IMG/VR virus record: IMGVR_UViG_3300008107_000180
Coordinates: 1 to 48,963 of that record
Length of the DNA stretch: 48,963 bases
Strand: one strand, 5' to 3'
Origin: a virus
In this document: positions 28,318 to 38,441 of the stretch, one piece after another
Layout: each line of letters opens with the position of its first letter
Numbering within the stretch: position 1 is the first letter of the stretch
Notes under the pieces: model-generated
Told to the model about the DNA's origin: nothing
Seen by the model: the letters and a program-made list of their open reading frames with translations, nothing else
Databases searched by the model: none
Translations under genes and position numbers: made by a program

Positions 28318-29364
28318 TTATTCTATTCTTCCTTTATTATCTTGTACTTCTTTAACATATGATTCATCTTCTATTTGCTTCTTTAACAACTGTATTGCTA
28401 AATCACATATTTCTTCATGTACCGATCCATTTAGTTCCGAACTTTGATTCAAAGCTAAACTTATTTTTCTAGGTGTCCTAATGTAATTTATGGCAATCTG
28501 ATTAACTAGGAATCTTTCTGTTCCTAACACTAAAATTCTGTCATTTTGAACGCTGGCGAGTGGAGAAATAGGAATACTTTTATTATAAAAAGATTGATTT
28601 GCTGATAATAGAAAATCAGCTTTTACATCTCTATTTAATACTTCATTAATAGTTGTTAATCCTGATTTAAAAGTATTAACAGTTTTATCTTCATATAATA
28701 TAGTTTGATAACCTACATCATCTATATTTAGATTAACTGTTTTATTAACATCTAGAGATGGAATTAAGAAACAATTAGGTTTGTAAACATCTTTATATTC
28801 TTCCCAATAAGCATCAACACCTAAGATTCTATATTCATTAATAATGTTACTTATAATAGATACATTTTCTTCTTTGGTTTGATAACCTGTAAAAGTTAGA
28901 ACTCTTTCTGTTGCTAATACTTTTACTTTTATATTAGTATAATAAGGAGCAGGAGGTGTTTTAGTTGAAACAAAAGGTACAATAAATATTCTTTCTGTTT
29001 TACTTTCACTAGAATCTGCAAACTCATCTTTACAATCTTCAATTACATTAGATGTATCACTTACAAGATAAGAAAAATCATACGGTAGTACACCGTATGA
29101 TTTATTTCCATCTTTAAAAACAGTAAGTTGTTTATTAAATATTATAATACTCTGTATATCAGAAACATGTTTTTGATTTATCTGAAACTTAAAAGGAACT
29201 CCATCAGGATCAGGAAACAATCTATCTTTGATAATTCTAGATTGTGCTTTATTTAAAGCTATATCAATTGCTTGAGGCAATTGTTTATCTTTCTTTTGTG
29301 CTCCTTGCCTTTGAAGTCCTTGTTTTACATAAATATGTTTCTCTAATACAGATAGTTTATTCAT
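28318..29364 (-). CDS. Conserved head/connector structural protein
   Basis: The 348-residue protein opens with a helical, charged N-terminus (MNKLSVLEKHIYVKQGLQRQ, then a KDKQLPQAIDIALNKAQSR segment). The body is beta-rich and the C-terminus helical. It overlaps the previous gene by 1 nt. crAss-like genomes have two conserved uncharacterised genes right after MCP, and this is the second. A head-completion or connector role is likely, but no fold was identified. Confidence 0.6.
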   Translation of the reverse strand: MNKLSVLEKHIYVKQGLQRQGAQKKDKQLPQAIDIALNKAQSRIIKDRLFPDPDGVPFKFQINQKHVSDIQSIIIFNKQLTVFKDGNKSYGVLPYDFSYLVSDTSNVIEDCKDEFADSSESKTERIFIVPFVSTKTPPAPYYTNIKVKVLATERVLTFTGYQTKEENVSIISNIINEYRILGVDAYWEEYKDVYKPNCFLIPSLDVNKTVNLNIDDVGYQTILYEDKTVNTFKSGLTTINEVLNRDVKADFLLSANQSFYNKSIPISPLASVQNDRILVLGTERFLVNQIAINYIRTPRKISLALNQSSELNGSVHEEICDLAIQLLKKQIEDESYVKEVQDNKGRIE

Positions 29365-30341
29365 TATGCAAGAACTTTACTTTTACCTTTCTTTTCGTCA
29401 TATTTAGCTTTCAATCTATTTAACCTAGAAGTTTCTTTAGGATTCCATAGATTCATAACTACATCATTAATTGTATCACCTAAAGCTGAATTGTTATCTT
29501 CAATGTCTACAAACGTATTGCCTATTCTAGTTAATATATTTACAGCTAAACATTCTTCAATAAAATATCTCTTTTTTAAGTCTTTATCTATAGCAAATTG
29601 ATAGAATTTCTCTGGTCTATTTGTTGCAAGATCACGTAATGCAATAATCTTTTCTTCAACTCCAAGATTATTGATATTAAGTGGAGGTTTTCCAGGTTGT
29701 TTCCTAATATATGTCTTTAATACTGTAAGTAACATATTTACTCTATCAGGATCAGATTTAGCTTTAACATATTCAGTCCAAGCATTATCTTTAATTTCAA
29801 GTTCCTTAAAGTTATTTTGAATAACTCTAGCAGGATCTTCTATATAATACTGAATTAAAGAATTTCCAATAGCTTCTTCTGTTGATTTTGCAGTATCTGG
29901 AAAGTTAATAGCATGTCTATATCTTACATACTGTTCTATATTATCAGGTAAATTAATTACCTCTATTTCAGTTTCAATACCTTCTGATGTTACTTGTTTA
30001 ACTTTAATTTTTGAACATACTGGTTTAGTATTATCTCGTAAACCAATATTTAAAGGTAAGCCTACTTTACCTCCAGGAATTTTAGTTACAATATCATTAA
30101 AGTAATCAAACTTTGCTTTATTGTATTCTGTTGCATTACTTTCACTTACTTCTAATAAAATAGGAAGTAATATACTTTCTTCTGCTGGAGTTAATCCTGT
30201 TGCTGGTCTTTTATTTGTCTTACTAGTAAGATAACTACCAATACTTCTTTGACTTAGAGCTAATTGCTCTTGCATAGCCTCTGAGTTCATAGCTTCATGA
30301 ACAAAAGGTGTTGCTCTTTTTAAATATACTATCTTTTCCAT
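29364..30341 (-). CDS. Conserved head-associated protein downstream of MCP
   Basis: The 325-residue protein begins MEKIVYLKRATPFVHEAMNSE. It has a GGKVGLPLNIGLRDN turn region near 90-105 and ends in a basic tail (RLNRLKAKYDEKKGKSK). It starts 36 nt after the MCP terminator hairpin, with an A-rich leader of repeated AAACTAAA-like units and no Shine-Dalgarno. Position corresponds to the conserved uncharacterised gene next to MCP in crAss-like phages. The basic tail could contact DNA; the function is otherwise unknown. Confidence 0.6.
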   Translation of the reverse strand: MEKIVYLKRATPFVHEAMNSEAMQEQLALSQRSIGSYLTSKTNKRPATGLTPAEESILLPILLEVSESNATEYNKAKFDYFNDIVTKIPGGKVGLPLNIGLRDNTKPVCSKIKVKQVTSEGIETEIEVINLPDNIEQYVRYRHAINFPDTAKSTEEAIGNSLIQYYIEDPARVIQNNFKELEIKDNAWTEYVKAKSDPDRVNMLLTVLKTYIRKQPGKPPLNINNLGVEEKIIALRDLATNRPEKFYQFAIDKDLKKRYFIEECLAVNILTRIGNTFVDIEDNNSALGDTINDVVMNLWNPKETSRLNRLKAKYDEKKGKSKVLA

Positions 30342-30377
30342 TGTTTAGTTTAGTTTGATTTAGTTTTAATTAAAAAT

Positions 30378-30406
30378 AAGTAGAGGAGATTTTACCTCCT
30401 CTACTT
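30378..30406 (-). terminator. Rho-independent terminator directly after MCP
   Basis: An 11-bp perfect stem, AAGTAGAGGAG (30378-30388) with CTCCTCTACTT (30396-30406), has a 7-nt loop. On the minus strand it is followed by ATTTTTAATT. It begins 10 nt past the MCP stop and closely resembles the hairpin after the auxiliary capsid gene in stem sequence (GAGGAG core). Confidence 0.85.
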
Positions 30407-30415
30407 GTTAGTTTA

Positions 30416-31912
30416 TTATAGACCTGCAATACATTGCAAGTCAAAGCATTTGCTTGCACGAAGCATTTGAATACCTGCTGATTTAAACCTGTGATATGCA
30501 CTCTTATCTACTTCATTAGCCATAACAGCTACTTGACTTTCCATGCTACCACCATTATTCATGATCTGAATTGACTTAGGAGCTTCTGACAATCCACCTA
30601 CAATTCCGTGACGGAAACTACGTCCTTTTTGAGAAACGTGAGTAATGTTAGGTTGACCATCATAATCGTTATCATCAATAAATACCATTCTATGAGACTC
30701 AAGTGGTAAACCTGATTCAGGATGAAGAGGAGATTTAGATGCAATCTTACCTTTATCAAAGATAGGATTGTACTTGAACTTAATGGTATATCCATCAATA
30801 TGATAGAAACCAGTAAAGAATCCACCTAACATCAAGTCTCTATTAGAACCTGATACAAATTTATCAGCAACTCCAGTGAAATCAGTCAAGAAAGTTACTC
30901 CTTGAGCTTTCAACATACGATCAAGATCGCGTCTTGCTCCAGTTCCACCTTGAAGTGTAATACTCATACCTTCTGTATCATTTTGTCCAAACAATGCATC
31001 TCCAATTTTATTTTGAAGAGAAACGTAAGATTGTGATGCAAAAGTAGACTTATTTTGAATTTGCTCAAGCAAACCAGAACCACGAGGAATAATTTTTCCA
31101 GTAGTTAAATCTTTAAGAGGTACTTCACCAGAAGCTAATCTGTTATAACGAGAATACCAGTAAGCATGTTCACACTCATCTAAGTATCTGTTTTCAAATT
31201 GCCACATAGCAAAATCCATCCAAGCAGTAGATTCATTACCTGTTTGTGGATTTTTTACAGAAATATTCATTGTCTTGTTAACAGCATTACCTGCCCACTC
31301 GAAAGATGATCTGATAAAGCCCATTTGGTTCTTGTACAAACCAGAGCTTACCATTTTACTTCTAGTTCCTCTAGATTCAGATTCTGCAACTTGAACGTTA
31401 ACTTCTACCCACAATGTTCCTGCGGATGTTTCAGAAAAAGGACAGAAATCAGTAGCTTCTGCTGGATCGAGCTGAACTGTATATTCCCACTCATCACCTA
31501 ACTGAATTGGATCATCAGTTACATATGCTTGTATACCACGAGCAGATTCGATAATGTAATAACGCTTAATCCAGTTGTCATTGAAACGTAACTTGAATAA
31601 AGAGTTACCAATTCCAGGTTGGTCATTTGCGCTGTAAAGATTAGAGCTAATTGCACTAGCTTTATCTGTACGACCCATTACTGGGTAGGTAAATTGAACA
31701 TCTTCAATTTCCTTTGATGAATTGCTACTAGCTAAGTTTCCCATCGTCATCATAGAGATAGGGTACTTACTAGCATAGTCTCCTAAAATATATGTTAGTT
31801 TATTAGTCAACTCCGATACCTTACCGTGATTTTGGTGGTAAAAGTTGAGTTCATCCAACATACTTTTAGAATCAAATACTTGTTCTTTTACTTGATACTG
31901 AAAGTTTCTCAT
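30416..31912 (-). CDS. Major capsid protein, crAss-like HK97-fold
   Basis: The 498-residue product begins MRNFQYQVKEQVFDSKSMLDEL, and its length of about 500 is typical for crAss-like major capsid proteins. It contains a long N-terminal helix, a YILGDYASKYPISMMTMGN segment, a mixed alpha/beta core and a GGSMESQVAVMANEVDKSAYHR stretch near the end. It lies directly after the scaffold gene, with TerL and portal upstream. Codon choice is noticeably less AT-extreme than in neighbours, and its own terminator follows, both consistent with very high expression. It would assemble the icosahedral shell. Confidence 0.85.
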   Translation of the reverse strand: MRNFQYQVKEQVFDSKSMLDELNFYHQNHGKVSELTNKLTYILGDYASKYPISMMTMGNLASSNSSKEIEDVQFTYPVMGRTDKASAISSNLYSANDQPGIGNSLFKLRFNDNWIKRYYIIESARGIQAYVTDDPIQLGDEWEYTVQLDPAEATDFCPFSETSAGTLWVEVNVQVAESESRGTRSKMVSSGLYKNQMGFIRSSFEWAGNAVNKTMNISVKNPQTGNESTAWMDFAMWQFENRYLDECEHAYWYSRYNRLASGEVPLKDLTTGKIIPRGSGLLEQIQNKSTFASQSYVSLQNKIGDALFGQNDTEGMSITLQGGTGARRDLDRMLKAQGVTFLTDFTGVADKFVSGSNRDLMLGGFFTGFYHIDGYTIKFKYNPIFDKGKIASKSPLHPESGLPLESHRMVFIDDNDYDGQPNITHVSQKGRSFRHGIVGGLSEAPKSIQIMNNGGSMESQVAVMANEVDKSAYHRFKSAGIQMLRASKCFDLQCIAGL

Positions 31913-31948
31913 TTTTTATTAATTGTTTATTGGTTATTTGTTATTAGT

Positions 31949-33202
31949 TTATATTTGACTCATTCCTACAAATCCTTTTGGTGCGTCAGGTGAATTTTTT
32001 GGTGTAATTTTATATTTAAATACTTTGTTCTTAATCTCTTGTGCTTTTAAAGTAGCAGCTTTACGTTGTGCAATTGTTGCTAAATCACCTTTCTTAAATC
32101 TAAAGTAACTTGCAGCTAATTCATCTTGTAAGTTATTTCCATTTATTTCTCTTAAAAATACTAACTTACCATTTTGATTAAAGATGCTATTCTTAATAAA
32201 CTCTCTAAATTCTTTATGATCTGTCTTTGGTATATTTACTCCTTTTATACCGCTTGTCAAAGAAGTGTCAACGGCAGACCAAAATGCGCTACTTAATTTT
32301 ACATCTCTTTGTTCTGCTTGTTTTATTGCTAATTGTTTTTGCTCATTATCTTTATCTTGTTTTGCTTGTAAAGCTTCTAATTCTGCTGTGCTTCGTTCAA
32401 ATAACTTACCTTTATCTTTAGCATAAGTTACAAGAGCATCTACTTCATCTGCATCATTTCCTTTTAATCTTAATGCTTTTCTGTAAAATGCTTCTTGTGC
32501 TTTTACATCTCCTTTTGTTATAGATACTGCTTGATAATCTTCATCTCCACCTTCATCAAGGAAACTTCTTACATCTCCTCCAGCTTTAAGATGTAACATC
32601 AAATTATATGCAATAGGAAATTCTTGTTTGATTTCCTCATCATATTCTCTTGCTGCTTGATCTCTAATATATTCTTCTCTTTTAGCTATTCCTTGCGCAC
32701 TTTTAGGATCAATAGTACCATAATCAATTTCTACTTTCTTTCCTATAATTTCATCTACTTGATCATATAGACTAAGTTCTTCTTCTGTATTCTCATTAAG
32801 AAAATCAATTTCTTCTTGAGTTCTATCTTCTTCTTTCTTTGCTAAAATTGCAGCTAACTTAGCTTGTGTAGCAACTATAGCATCTTTCTGCTCTTTAGTT
32901 ACTGGAGTACCATCTTCATTTAGTTCTTCTACATTGAACTTTAACTTTAATGCTTCTAAAGAAGTTTTTTCTTCTGCTGTTAATGATGCAACATCTTTAG
33001 CTAAAAGAGTTTCTAATTTAGCTTGTTCTGCTGCTAATACTGAATCTGCTCCTCCTTTAGCTGCTTCTGCTGCGTCTGCTTTAGCTGCATCTGGTTCTGG
33101 TGCTTTAAAAGATGCAAATGTGTCAAACAATGAGTTCTCTAACCCTGTTGGAGCTGTTCCTCCTGTTCCTCCATCTGGACTTAAATTTCTTGTGATTTTC
33201 AT
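31949..33202 (-). CDS. Capsid scaffolding protein (coiled coil)
   Basis: The 417-residue protein starts at the ATG at 33202 (MKITRNLSPDGGTGG); a TTG 9 nt upstream is less likely. The N-terminus is Gly/Pro/Ala-rich, then long Ala/Glu/Lys/Gln helices run through most of the protein (LAAEQAKLETLLAKD, KLAAILAKKEEDR types), with a basic C-terminal tail ending GFVGMSQI. Acidic, helical, low-complexity proteins between portal and MCP are usually scaffolds that guide shell assembly through a positively charged C-terminus. The start is preceded by an A-rich leader with an AAACTAAAT-like motif. Confidence 0.7.
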   Translation of the reverse strand: MKITRNLSPDGGTGGTAPTGLENSLFDTFASFKAPEPDAAKADAAEAAKGGADSVLAAEQAKLETLLAKDVASLTAEEKTSLEALKLKFNVEELNEDGTPVTKEQKDAIVATQAKLAAILAKKEEDRTQEEIDFLNENTEEELSLYDQVDEIIGKKVEIDYGTIDPKSAQGIAKREEYIRDQAAREYDEEIKQEFPIAYNLMLHLKAGGDVRSFLDEGGDEDYQAVSITKGDVKAQEAFYRKALRLKGNDADEVDALVTYAKDKGKLFERSTAELEALQAKQDKDNEQKQLAIKQAEQRDVKLSSAFWSAVDTSLTSGIKGVNIPKTDHKEFREFIKNSIFNQNGKLVFLREINGNNLQDELAASYFRFKKGDLATIAQRKAATLKAQEIKNKVFKYKITPKNSPDAPKGFVGMSQI

Positions 33203-33279
33203 ACTGTTCAAATTTAGTTTAATTTAGATTTATGTTAAAATTTACCGATTAATTATTATTTCATTTATAGCAATCTTTC

Positions 33280-35601
33280 TTATTTTTCTCCTGATACTTT
33301 GTTCTTTAAGGAAGCTGCAATTTTCTTTTGTTCAGTTTCGTCTTTCATTTTGGCATGTTTATCATCTTGTTTTAGTTTCATTTCTTGGAGTTGAAGCTTT
33401 CTTCTTTCGATGCTACTTTTCTCAAGACGCTCTAATCTCTTATTAGATTCAGCCTCAATTACTCCCATATCTATATCAACTGAATTAGCTGCTGTTCTTC
33501 CAGCAATTTCACCTTTGATATATTCGTTATTATCTTTTCTATCCCAATCTCTTTCTTGCTTTTCTATTTGAAGCATGTTCTCATACATCATATAGTCTTT
33601 CTTTCTAGCATCTGCTGCTGCCTCTGCTTCTTGTTGATTCTTTGCAGTAATCTTTTGTATTTCTGCTTCAATAGCTTCTGCTTCTTTTAATTTGTTTCTA
33701 AGTTCTGCATAGCTATCTGTATATATCATATCAGCTATAGTACTTAACTTTACTTCTTTTCTTTGTGCTACAGCATTTATTTGATTTTGTAACAACTGTA
33801 ATTTACTAGCTGTTCTACCTGTAAAATCCATAAATACACCATATTCACTATTAGCGTAATCTTCTGGATCAATGTTAAACAACTCTGCTCTACCATCATC
33901 ATTTCTATAATATCCTTTTTTACCATCTATCCAAGCAAATTTACTTAAATCAAGTAAGCCTTGTAACTCACTTTCAACCCACTCATCAAATGTGCTGAAT
34001 ATAATATCTGATATAACAGAACTTCTAAATATAGCTTCTTGACTTGCTCCTAGTCCATCAGATGCAGATACATCTCCTTTTCTTTGACGAGATATACCCA
34101 TTAACTCTTCCCAACTATCTTTATAGAATTGAGCAATACCTATAAGTTGATTTATATGTTCAAAGAGTGACATGTCTTGTACAGAATATCCTGTCCAAGT
34201 TCTATCTACGTCATCTGCTGCCCTATCTAAACCTAAATAACCTAATGTTTCTGCATAGTAGAATACATTATCTTGTTCTTCTTCATCATCAGATATTGTA
34301 TTTTTATCGTAGATAAGAATCTTACCTTTAGATTTAGCTATAGTTAATTCTATTCTATAGTTAATTATAATGTACATCATTTGATAAGGAATACCTAAAG
34401 ATAGAATAGATACATTTTCTGATTCCATATCAGAAAAGTTTCTTCCATTTATAGGTAATTTACAACTAGAGAAGTTGTTCATCTCATTACGTTGTACTGC
34501 TACAGGTTGTATATCAAGATATATATCATCATTGATTCTCCATCCTTCCCAAACTTCATTTACCCAAACCCAATCTACTGTTTCACCAGCATCTTTATCT
34601 ACAGGATAATTTTCATCTACTTGTTCAAGTTGTTCTTCTCCAGTAAAGGGATCAATATAATTTAAGAAACCTATTTTCTTTCTACTTTTCCATGTTACAT
34701 AATATAAATCTACTTTGTTGAAGCGATTTGCGTTAGTATCATTGTTATTAGCTATGTTAGTATAATGAGCATACATAGCTGTTTTATGAAAGCTCTCATT
34801 CTTTTCTAAATTCTTTAAATCTTTATCTTTAAGACTATCATAAAACATATCAACTAAATCTGCTACAGTAACTCTAAACTTAACAGTAGCATAACTACCA
34901 TCTTCAAAGTTTTTAACTTGTGGAGATTTATCTATATCTATCCAAAGAGGTGATAACTTTTCATATTCTATGTCTGATCTTTTAACATACTTTAAAGATG
35001 ATGTAGTTCCAGCTATACACCAAGTTTTAAATTGATCTTTAAACTTCTCTTTTAGTTTAAGTTCAAATTCTAAATTCTTTACTGCTTTATATCCTTTAAC
35101 TGCTTTAATATCTTTATAGTTACTATTAATATCTTCTATAATAGTCTTAGGATTAGGAATTTCTTCTACTTGTTCTCCTTGACTTTGTTTAATAGTATTA
35201 ACAACTCTTTGAGTTACATTCTTCTTATAAGTTTCAAACTTAGTATCATTGAAACTATTAATTACTCCATCTCCATCTAGATTAAGTACATCAAATTTAA
35301 AAGGACGTTTTGACCACTCTCCTATAAGTAAATCAATTGTAGGTCTAAGAATATTATATGATCTTATTCTTGCAGGGAAGTTTTTATATAACTCATTCTT
35401 TGTATTTAATGGATTAGTTACATAATTAAAATCTTCCTCATTTATTTTGTTGTTGTAGATGTTAAACCACAACTGCATATTATTTGCAGATGTTTTCTTA
35501 TCACTAGGTAATGTACTTTGAACTGCTTTATATATAGAACTTTGTATATAATATTCTATATTCTGTTTTCTCCAAGTTTCTGTATAATGGTCGTTTTCCA
35601 A
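33280..35601 (-). CDS. Portal protein
   Basis: The 773-residue protein has an N-terminal helical region, an FPARIRSYNILRPTIDLLIG motif near 75-95 and a helical wing/stem. From ~630 a very long charged helix (EAEIQKITAKNQQEAEAAADA onward) fits the portal barrel. It lies between TerL and the scaffold, as expected. No ATG is available near the start. The frame upstream is open to a TGA inside the TerL region without an ATG, and the best candidate is the TTG at 35601, giving a 74-nt overlap with TerL. The next ATG would remove 41 residues. The dodecamer would form the DNA channel and bind the terminase. Confidence 0.8.
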   Translation of the reverse strand: MENDHYTETWRKQNIEYYIQSSIYKAVQSTLPSDKKTSANNMQLWFNIYNNKINEEDFNYVTNPLNTKNELYKNFPARIRSYNILRPTIDLLIGEWSKRPFKFDVLNLDGDGVINSFNDTKFETYKKNVTQRVVNTIKQSQGEQVEEIPNPKTIIEDINSNYKDIKAVKGYKAVKNLEFELKLKEKFKDQFKTWCIAGTTSSLKYVKRSDIEYEKLSPLWIDIDKSPQVKNFEDGSYATVKFRVTVADLVDMFYDSLKDKDLKNLEKNESFHKTAMYAHYTNIANNNDTNANRFNKVDLYYVTWKSRKKIGFLNYIDPFTGEEQLEQVDENYPVDKDAGETVDWVWVNEVWEGWRINDDIYLDIQPVAVQRNEMNNFSSCKLPINGRNFSDMESENVSILSLGIPYQMMYIIINYRIELTIAKSKGKILIYDKNTISDDEEEQDNVFYYAETLGYLGLDRAADDVDRTWTGYSVQDMSLFEHINQLIGIAQFYKDSWEELMGISRQRKGDVSASDGLGASQEAIFRSSVISDIIFSTFDEWVESELQGLLDLSKFAWIDGKKGYYRNDDGRAELFNIDPEDYANSEYGVFMDFTGRTASKLQLLQNQINAVAQRKEVKLSTIADMIYTDSYAELRNKLKEAEAIEAEIQKITAKNQQEAEAAADARKKDYMMYENMLQIEKQERDWDRKDNNEYIKGEIAGRTAANSVDIDMGVIEAESNKRLERLEKSSIERRKLQLQEMKLKQDDKHAKMKDETEQKKIAASLKNKVSGEK

Positions 35602-37699
35602 ATATTCCAGTATTAGGCTTCTTTTCTTTCTTCTTTGCTTTCTCTTGAATACGTTCTTTCAATGTAAACATTTTAACTATTTGAGCAGATATTCTATCAA
35701 AGTTACCATCTGCATTAAAGCTTTTTAATTCTTGTAAATAACCTAAGTCGTAAATATAGTGTAAATTCCAAATTTCATGACCATTTTCATCTAAACCTAC
35801 TACCTTTTTTAAGTAATCTGACAAATATTGTATTCCTTCACGTTTCTTATCAGTATCAAGGTCAAGAAAGAAACTTCTGTTTTTAGAAATCTTTTCAACT
35901 TCTTTTTCATTTATGTAAATTGGTTCAAACATTAATCTTCCTTGCTTTTTACGCTCTCTTGCATAATCAATTAAACCTTGTCCACCTCCAGCTATTTCAC
36001 ATTGTATTTTTGCATTATAGAACTCTGCAAGATTCATTATAATCTCATGTAACTCATTAGTTCTTCCCGGTCTACCTACAAACCAAGCAACATCTTGTTC
36101 AGTCTTATTATTGAAGTATATACTAGTTTGTTTAACTACATATACAGCACCTAAAGATATTGTAGATTGTTTTCCTTTAGGTTCATCTTTATAATAAGGG
36201 TCAACTACTACAATATATACATCATCAGGTATAGCTGTAATGACTTTATTATTTTTATATATCTTTGCAGTCAATGGTCTTTCAACCATAGTAATACATC
36301 CTCTTATATCATCACTATCTTTATGTGGATAATTAATAACTGGTTTAGCATTTTCTTTTACAAAAAATTCTAAGCCTTTCCCTGGATTGTTTTTGATTTC
36401 ACCATGTAGTAATAATCCCTGTATCTCTTTGCTTCGTAAGACACGATTGGTCTGTAGTAGAATTTCAGCTTGTGGAAAATCAGTAGTTGTAATTCTAAGA
36501 AGTGCTTCACTAGGAACTTTAGGATTCTCTGCTATACGAAGATCATAATCTCTAGGATCTTTTGATTGTCTCTTTAACTCTCTTTGTTCATCTTCAAATG
36601 CAATAGCTTTCTCTTTATTTACATTACCATCATTGTCCATAAAGCTACCATTAGCCATATAACATGGAATAAATACTCCACATTCACTTCCTTCATATCC
36701 TTCTTCCCAATCGTTCTCAAAAGCAAGCATCCTATGCGTTCTAGGATTATTAAAAATTTCTTCTAGTCCATTTATATCAACTCCTTTTTCTTCACCACCT
36801 GTACCAAATACAGAAATTTGTCCAGTAAGTGTAGCACCTTCTGATACAGATGGAACAGATATAGCAAGAGCTCTTTTTAAATCTTTAAAGCTTCCTGCTT
36901 CTTCATATACTATCTTAATACCTTCTTTACCACGAACTTTATCAGGATCATTAATAATAACTCCTATTATCTCAGATAAAAAACCTTTTACTTGTTTTTC
37001 ATCATCTATAAAAGAAGCTTTTTGATGCATAAGTGTAGACTTCTGCATCCTATTTTTTAACCACCAACCATCAGTATTTTGATTAAGAAACTCTAGATTA
37101 TATTCTACTTTATTAAGAATACCGTCAGTAGTAAGATATTGTTCTATTGCTGCAAAGTAGTAACTTTTTGATCCTGGAATAAAGTTATAGTTATACACTC
37201 CATCAGCTCCTTCTTTAAAAGAAAATCCAGCTCTACGTGTTTTTAAACAACCTAAATGCATTGCACCTCCATATTCATCCAATACTTTCTTTGTAATAGG
37301 ATCAACATTTGGAGAAGGATTTCTCCATAACTTTAACTTATCTAAAACTGCTTTATTACAACCATGCCATGCAATTTCTTTATACCAGAACCAGTCATAA
37401 TCTATTTCAAAGAAAGATGGAAAATCCCAATCTTTATATGATACTTTTTTGCCTTTATTCTTTTCATCTATCTTACGCAACTGCGTAAAATTCATATAGA
37501 AGTAATGTCTACCAGTTACTTTAACTCCACCTACTTTATAACCATATAAACATCTTCTTTCTTGTTCTTCCCAAAACTCATACCATTCTTTACTTTCAAT
37601 AGGTGCAAGAGTATATCTACCACCATTCTTTTTATAAGCAATAGCTGCTTCACGAAAGTAACGCGTGTTCACAAAATGGTGAGATAATTGACTAGTCAT
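35528..37699 (-). CDS. terL: Terminase large subunit (TerL)
   Basis: The 723-residue packaging ATPase-nuclease has an atypical Walker A region GCLKTRRAGFSFKEG near 150-164. Its Walker B is IKIVYEEAGSF (261-271, catalytic Glu after an acidic pair), followed by a coupling-type ISVFGTGG near 295-302. The RNase H-like nuclease half shows VYIVVVDPYYKD (Asp500) and IQCEIAGGGQG (Glu568), candidate metal ligands. Length and the unusual P-loop fit crAss-like TerL proteins. It starts 1 nt after the upstream gene and overlaps portal by 74 nt. It would pump DNA through the portal and cut concatemers. Confidence 0.9.
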   Translation of the reverse strand: MTSQLSHHFVNTRYFREAAIAYKKNGGRYTLAPIESKEWYEFWEEQERRCLYGYKVGGVKVTGRHYFYMNFTQLRKIDEKNKGKKVSYKDWDFPSFFEIDYDWFWYKEIAWHGCNKAVLDKLKLWRNPSPNVDPITKKVLDEYGGAMHLGCLKTRRAGFSFKEGADGVYNYNFIPGSKSYYFAAIEQYLTTDGILNKVEYNLEFLNQNTDGWWLKNRMQKSTLMHQKASFIDDEKQVKGFLSEIIGVIINDPDKVRGKEGIKIVYEEAGSFKDLKRALAISVPSVSEGATLTGQISVFGTGGEEKGVDINGLEEIFNNPRTHRMLAFENDWEEGYEGSECGVFIPCYMANGSFMDNDGNVNKEKAIAFEDEQRELKRQSKDPRDYDLRIAENPKVPSEALLRITTTDFPQAEILLQTNRVLRSKEIQGLLLHGEIKNNPGKGLEFFVKENAKPVINYPHKDSDDIRGCITMVERPLTAKIYKNNKVITAIPDDVYIVVVDPYYKDEPKGKQSTISLGAVYVVKQTSIYFNNKTEQDVAWFVGRPGRTNELHEIIMNLAEFYNAKIQCEIAGGGQGLIDYARERKKQGRLMFEPIYINEKEVEKISKNRSFFLDLDTDKKREGIQYLSDYLKKVVGLDENGHEIWNLHYIYDLGYLQELKSFNADGNFDRISAQIVKMFTLKERIQEKAKKKEKKPNTGIFGKRPLYRNLEKTEYRILYTKFYI

Positions 37700-37700
37700 T

Positions 37701-38441
37701 TTAACCTATTATATCATCAAATATACCTGCTGTACCAGTACTAGTATCTTCTACTTCTCTAGTTGGTCTTTCAACAGCTTCTTCTCTGTGTCCTTTTTGT
37801 CTATCTCCTCTCAAACCTTTCTTCTCTCCAAGTTCAAGTTTAACTTCTTCTTCTAACTCTTTAATAGTCTTTAATGCTGGAGCAACTTCATTAGTTAACT
37901 TCATTAAATTTTGTAAACTAACAGTTAGTTTAGTTACAGGATCAACTTTCTTCTTTTTATTCTTACCCTCTTCTTCATCTTCTTCAATTATATTACTAAA
38001 ATCTAAATTAGCTAATTCTTCTTCTAAATAGTATCTAATCTTACGAATAACTTTATGAGCAGAATGTAATCCTTCTCTAGCTTCTGCTAACATTTTTAAT
38101 GCTGGAGTTTCTTGTAAGTCTCTATACTTTTTAACAGCAGCTACTATATCTTCATCTTTAGTATAGTCAAAATCATCTGGTAGATCAGCATTGAGTTGAC
38201 ATGCTTTTAATTTATCATCCTCTGAATAGTTGCTAAACTTACTAGCATAATCACAATAATGATAAATAAAAGTAAACTCACGAGTCGCCTGTAGTTTCTT
38301 TCTTCCATCTATATCTCCTTTAGAACCTTTATCTCTAGTTAGTATCTTTTTAAATTCTTTTATAGTACTAATCCACTCTTTATCTAGATCAACTACTCTA
38401 TATTTATTAAGTTCAAAAAATCTTATTATACTTGCTGCCAT
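37701..38441 (-). CDS. Candidate terminase small subunit / packaging accessory protein
   Basis: The 246-residue, almost entirely helical protein begins MAASIIRFFELNKYRVVDLDKE. Its middle is charged (EEDEEEGKNKKKKVDP), a coiled-coil segment follows near 170-205, and the tail is disordered and basic/acidic. It abuts TerL with a 1-nt gap, the usual place of a DNA-recognising small terminase. No clear helix-turn-helix is visible, so this role rests on position and helical character. It overlaps the previous small gene by 1 nt. Confidence 0.5.
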   Translation of the reverse strand: MAASIIRFFELNKYRVVDLDKEWISTIKEFKKILTRDKGSKGDIDGRKKLQATREFTFIYHYCDYASKFSNYSEDDKLKACQLNADLPDDFDYTKDEDIVAAVKKYRDLQETPALKMLAEAREGLHSAHKVIRKIRYYLEEELANLDFSNIIEEDEEEGKNKKKKVDPVTKLTVSLQNLMKLTNEVAPALKTIKELEEEVKLELGEKKGLRGDRQKGHREEAVERPTREVEDTSTGTAGIFDDIIG

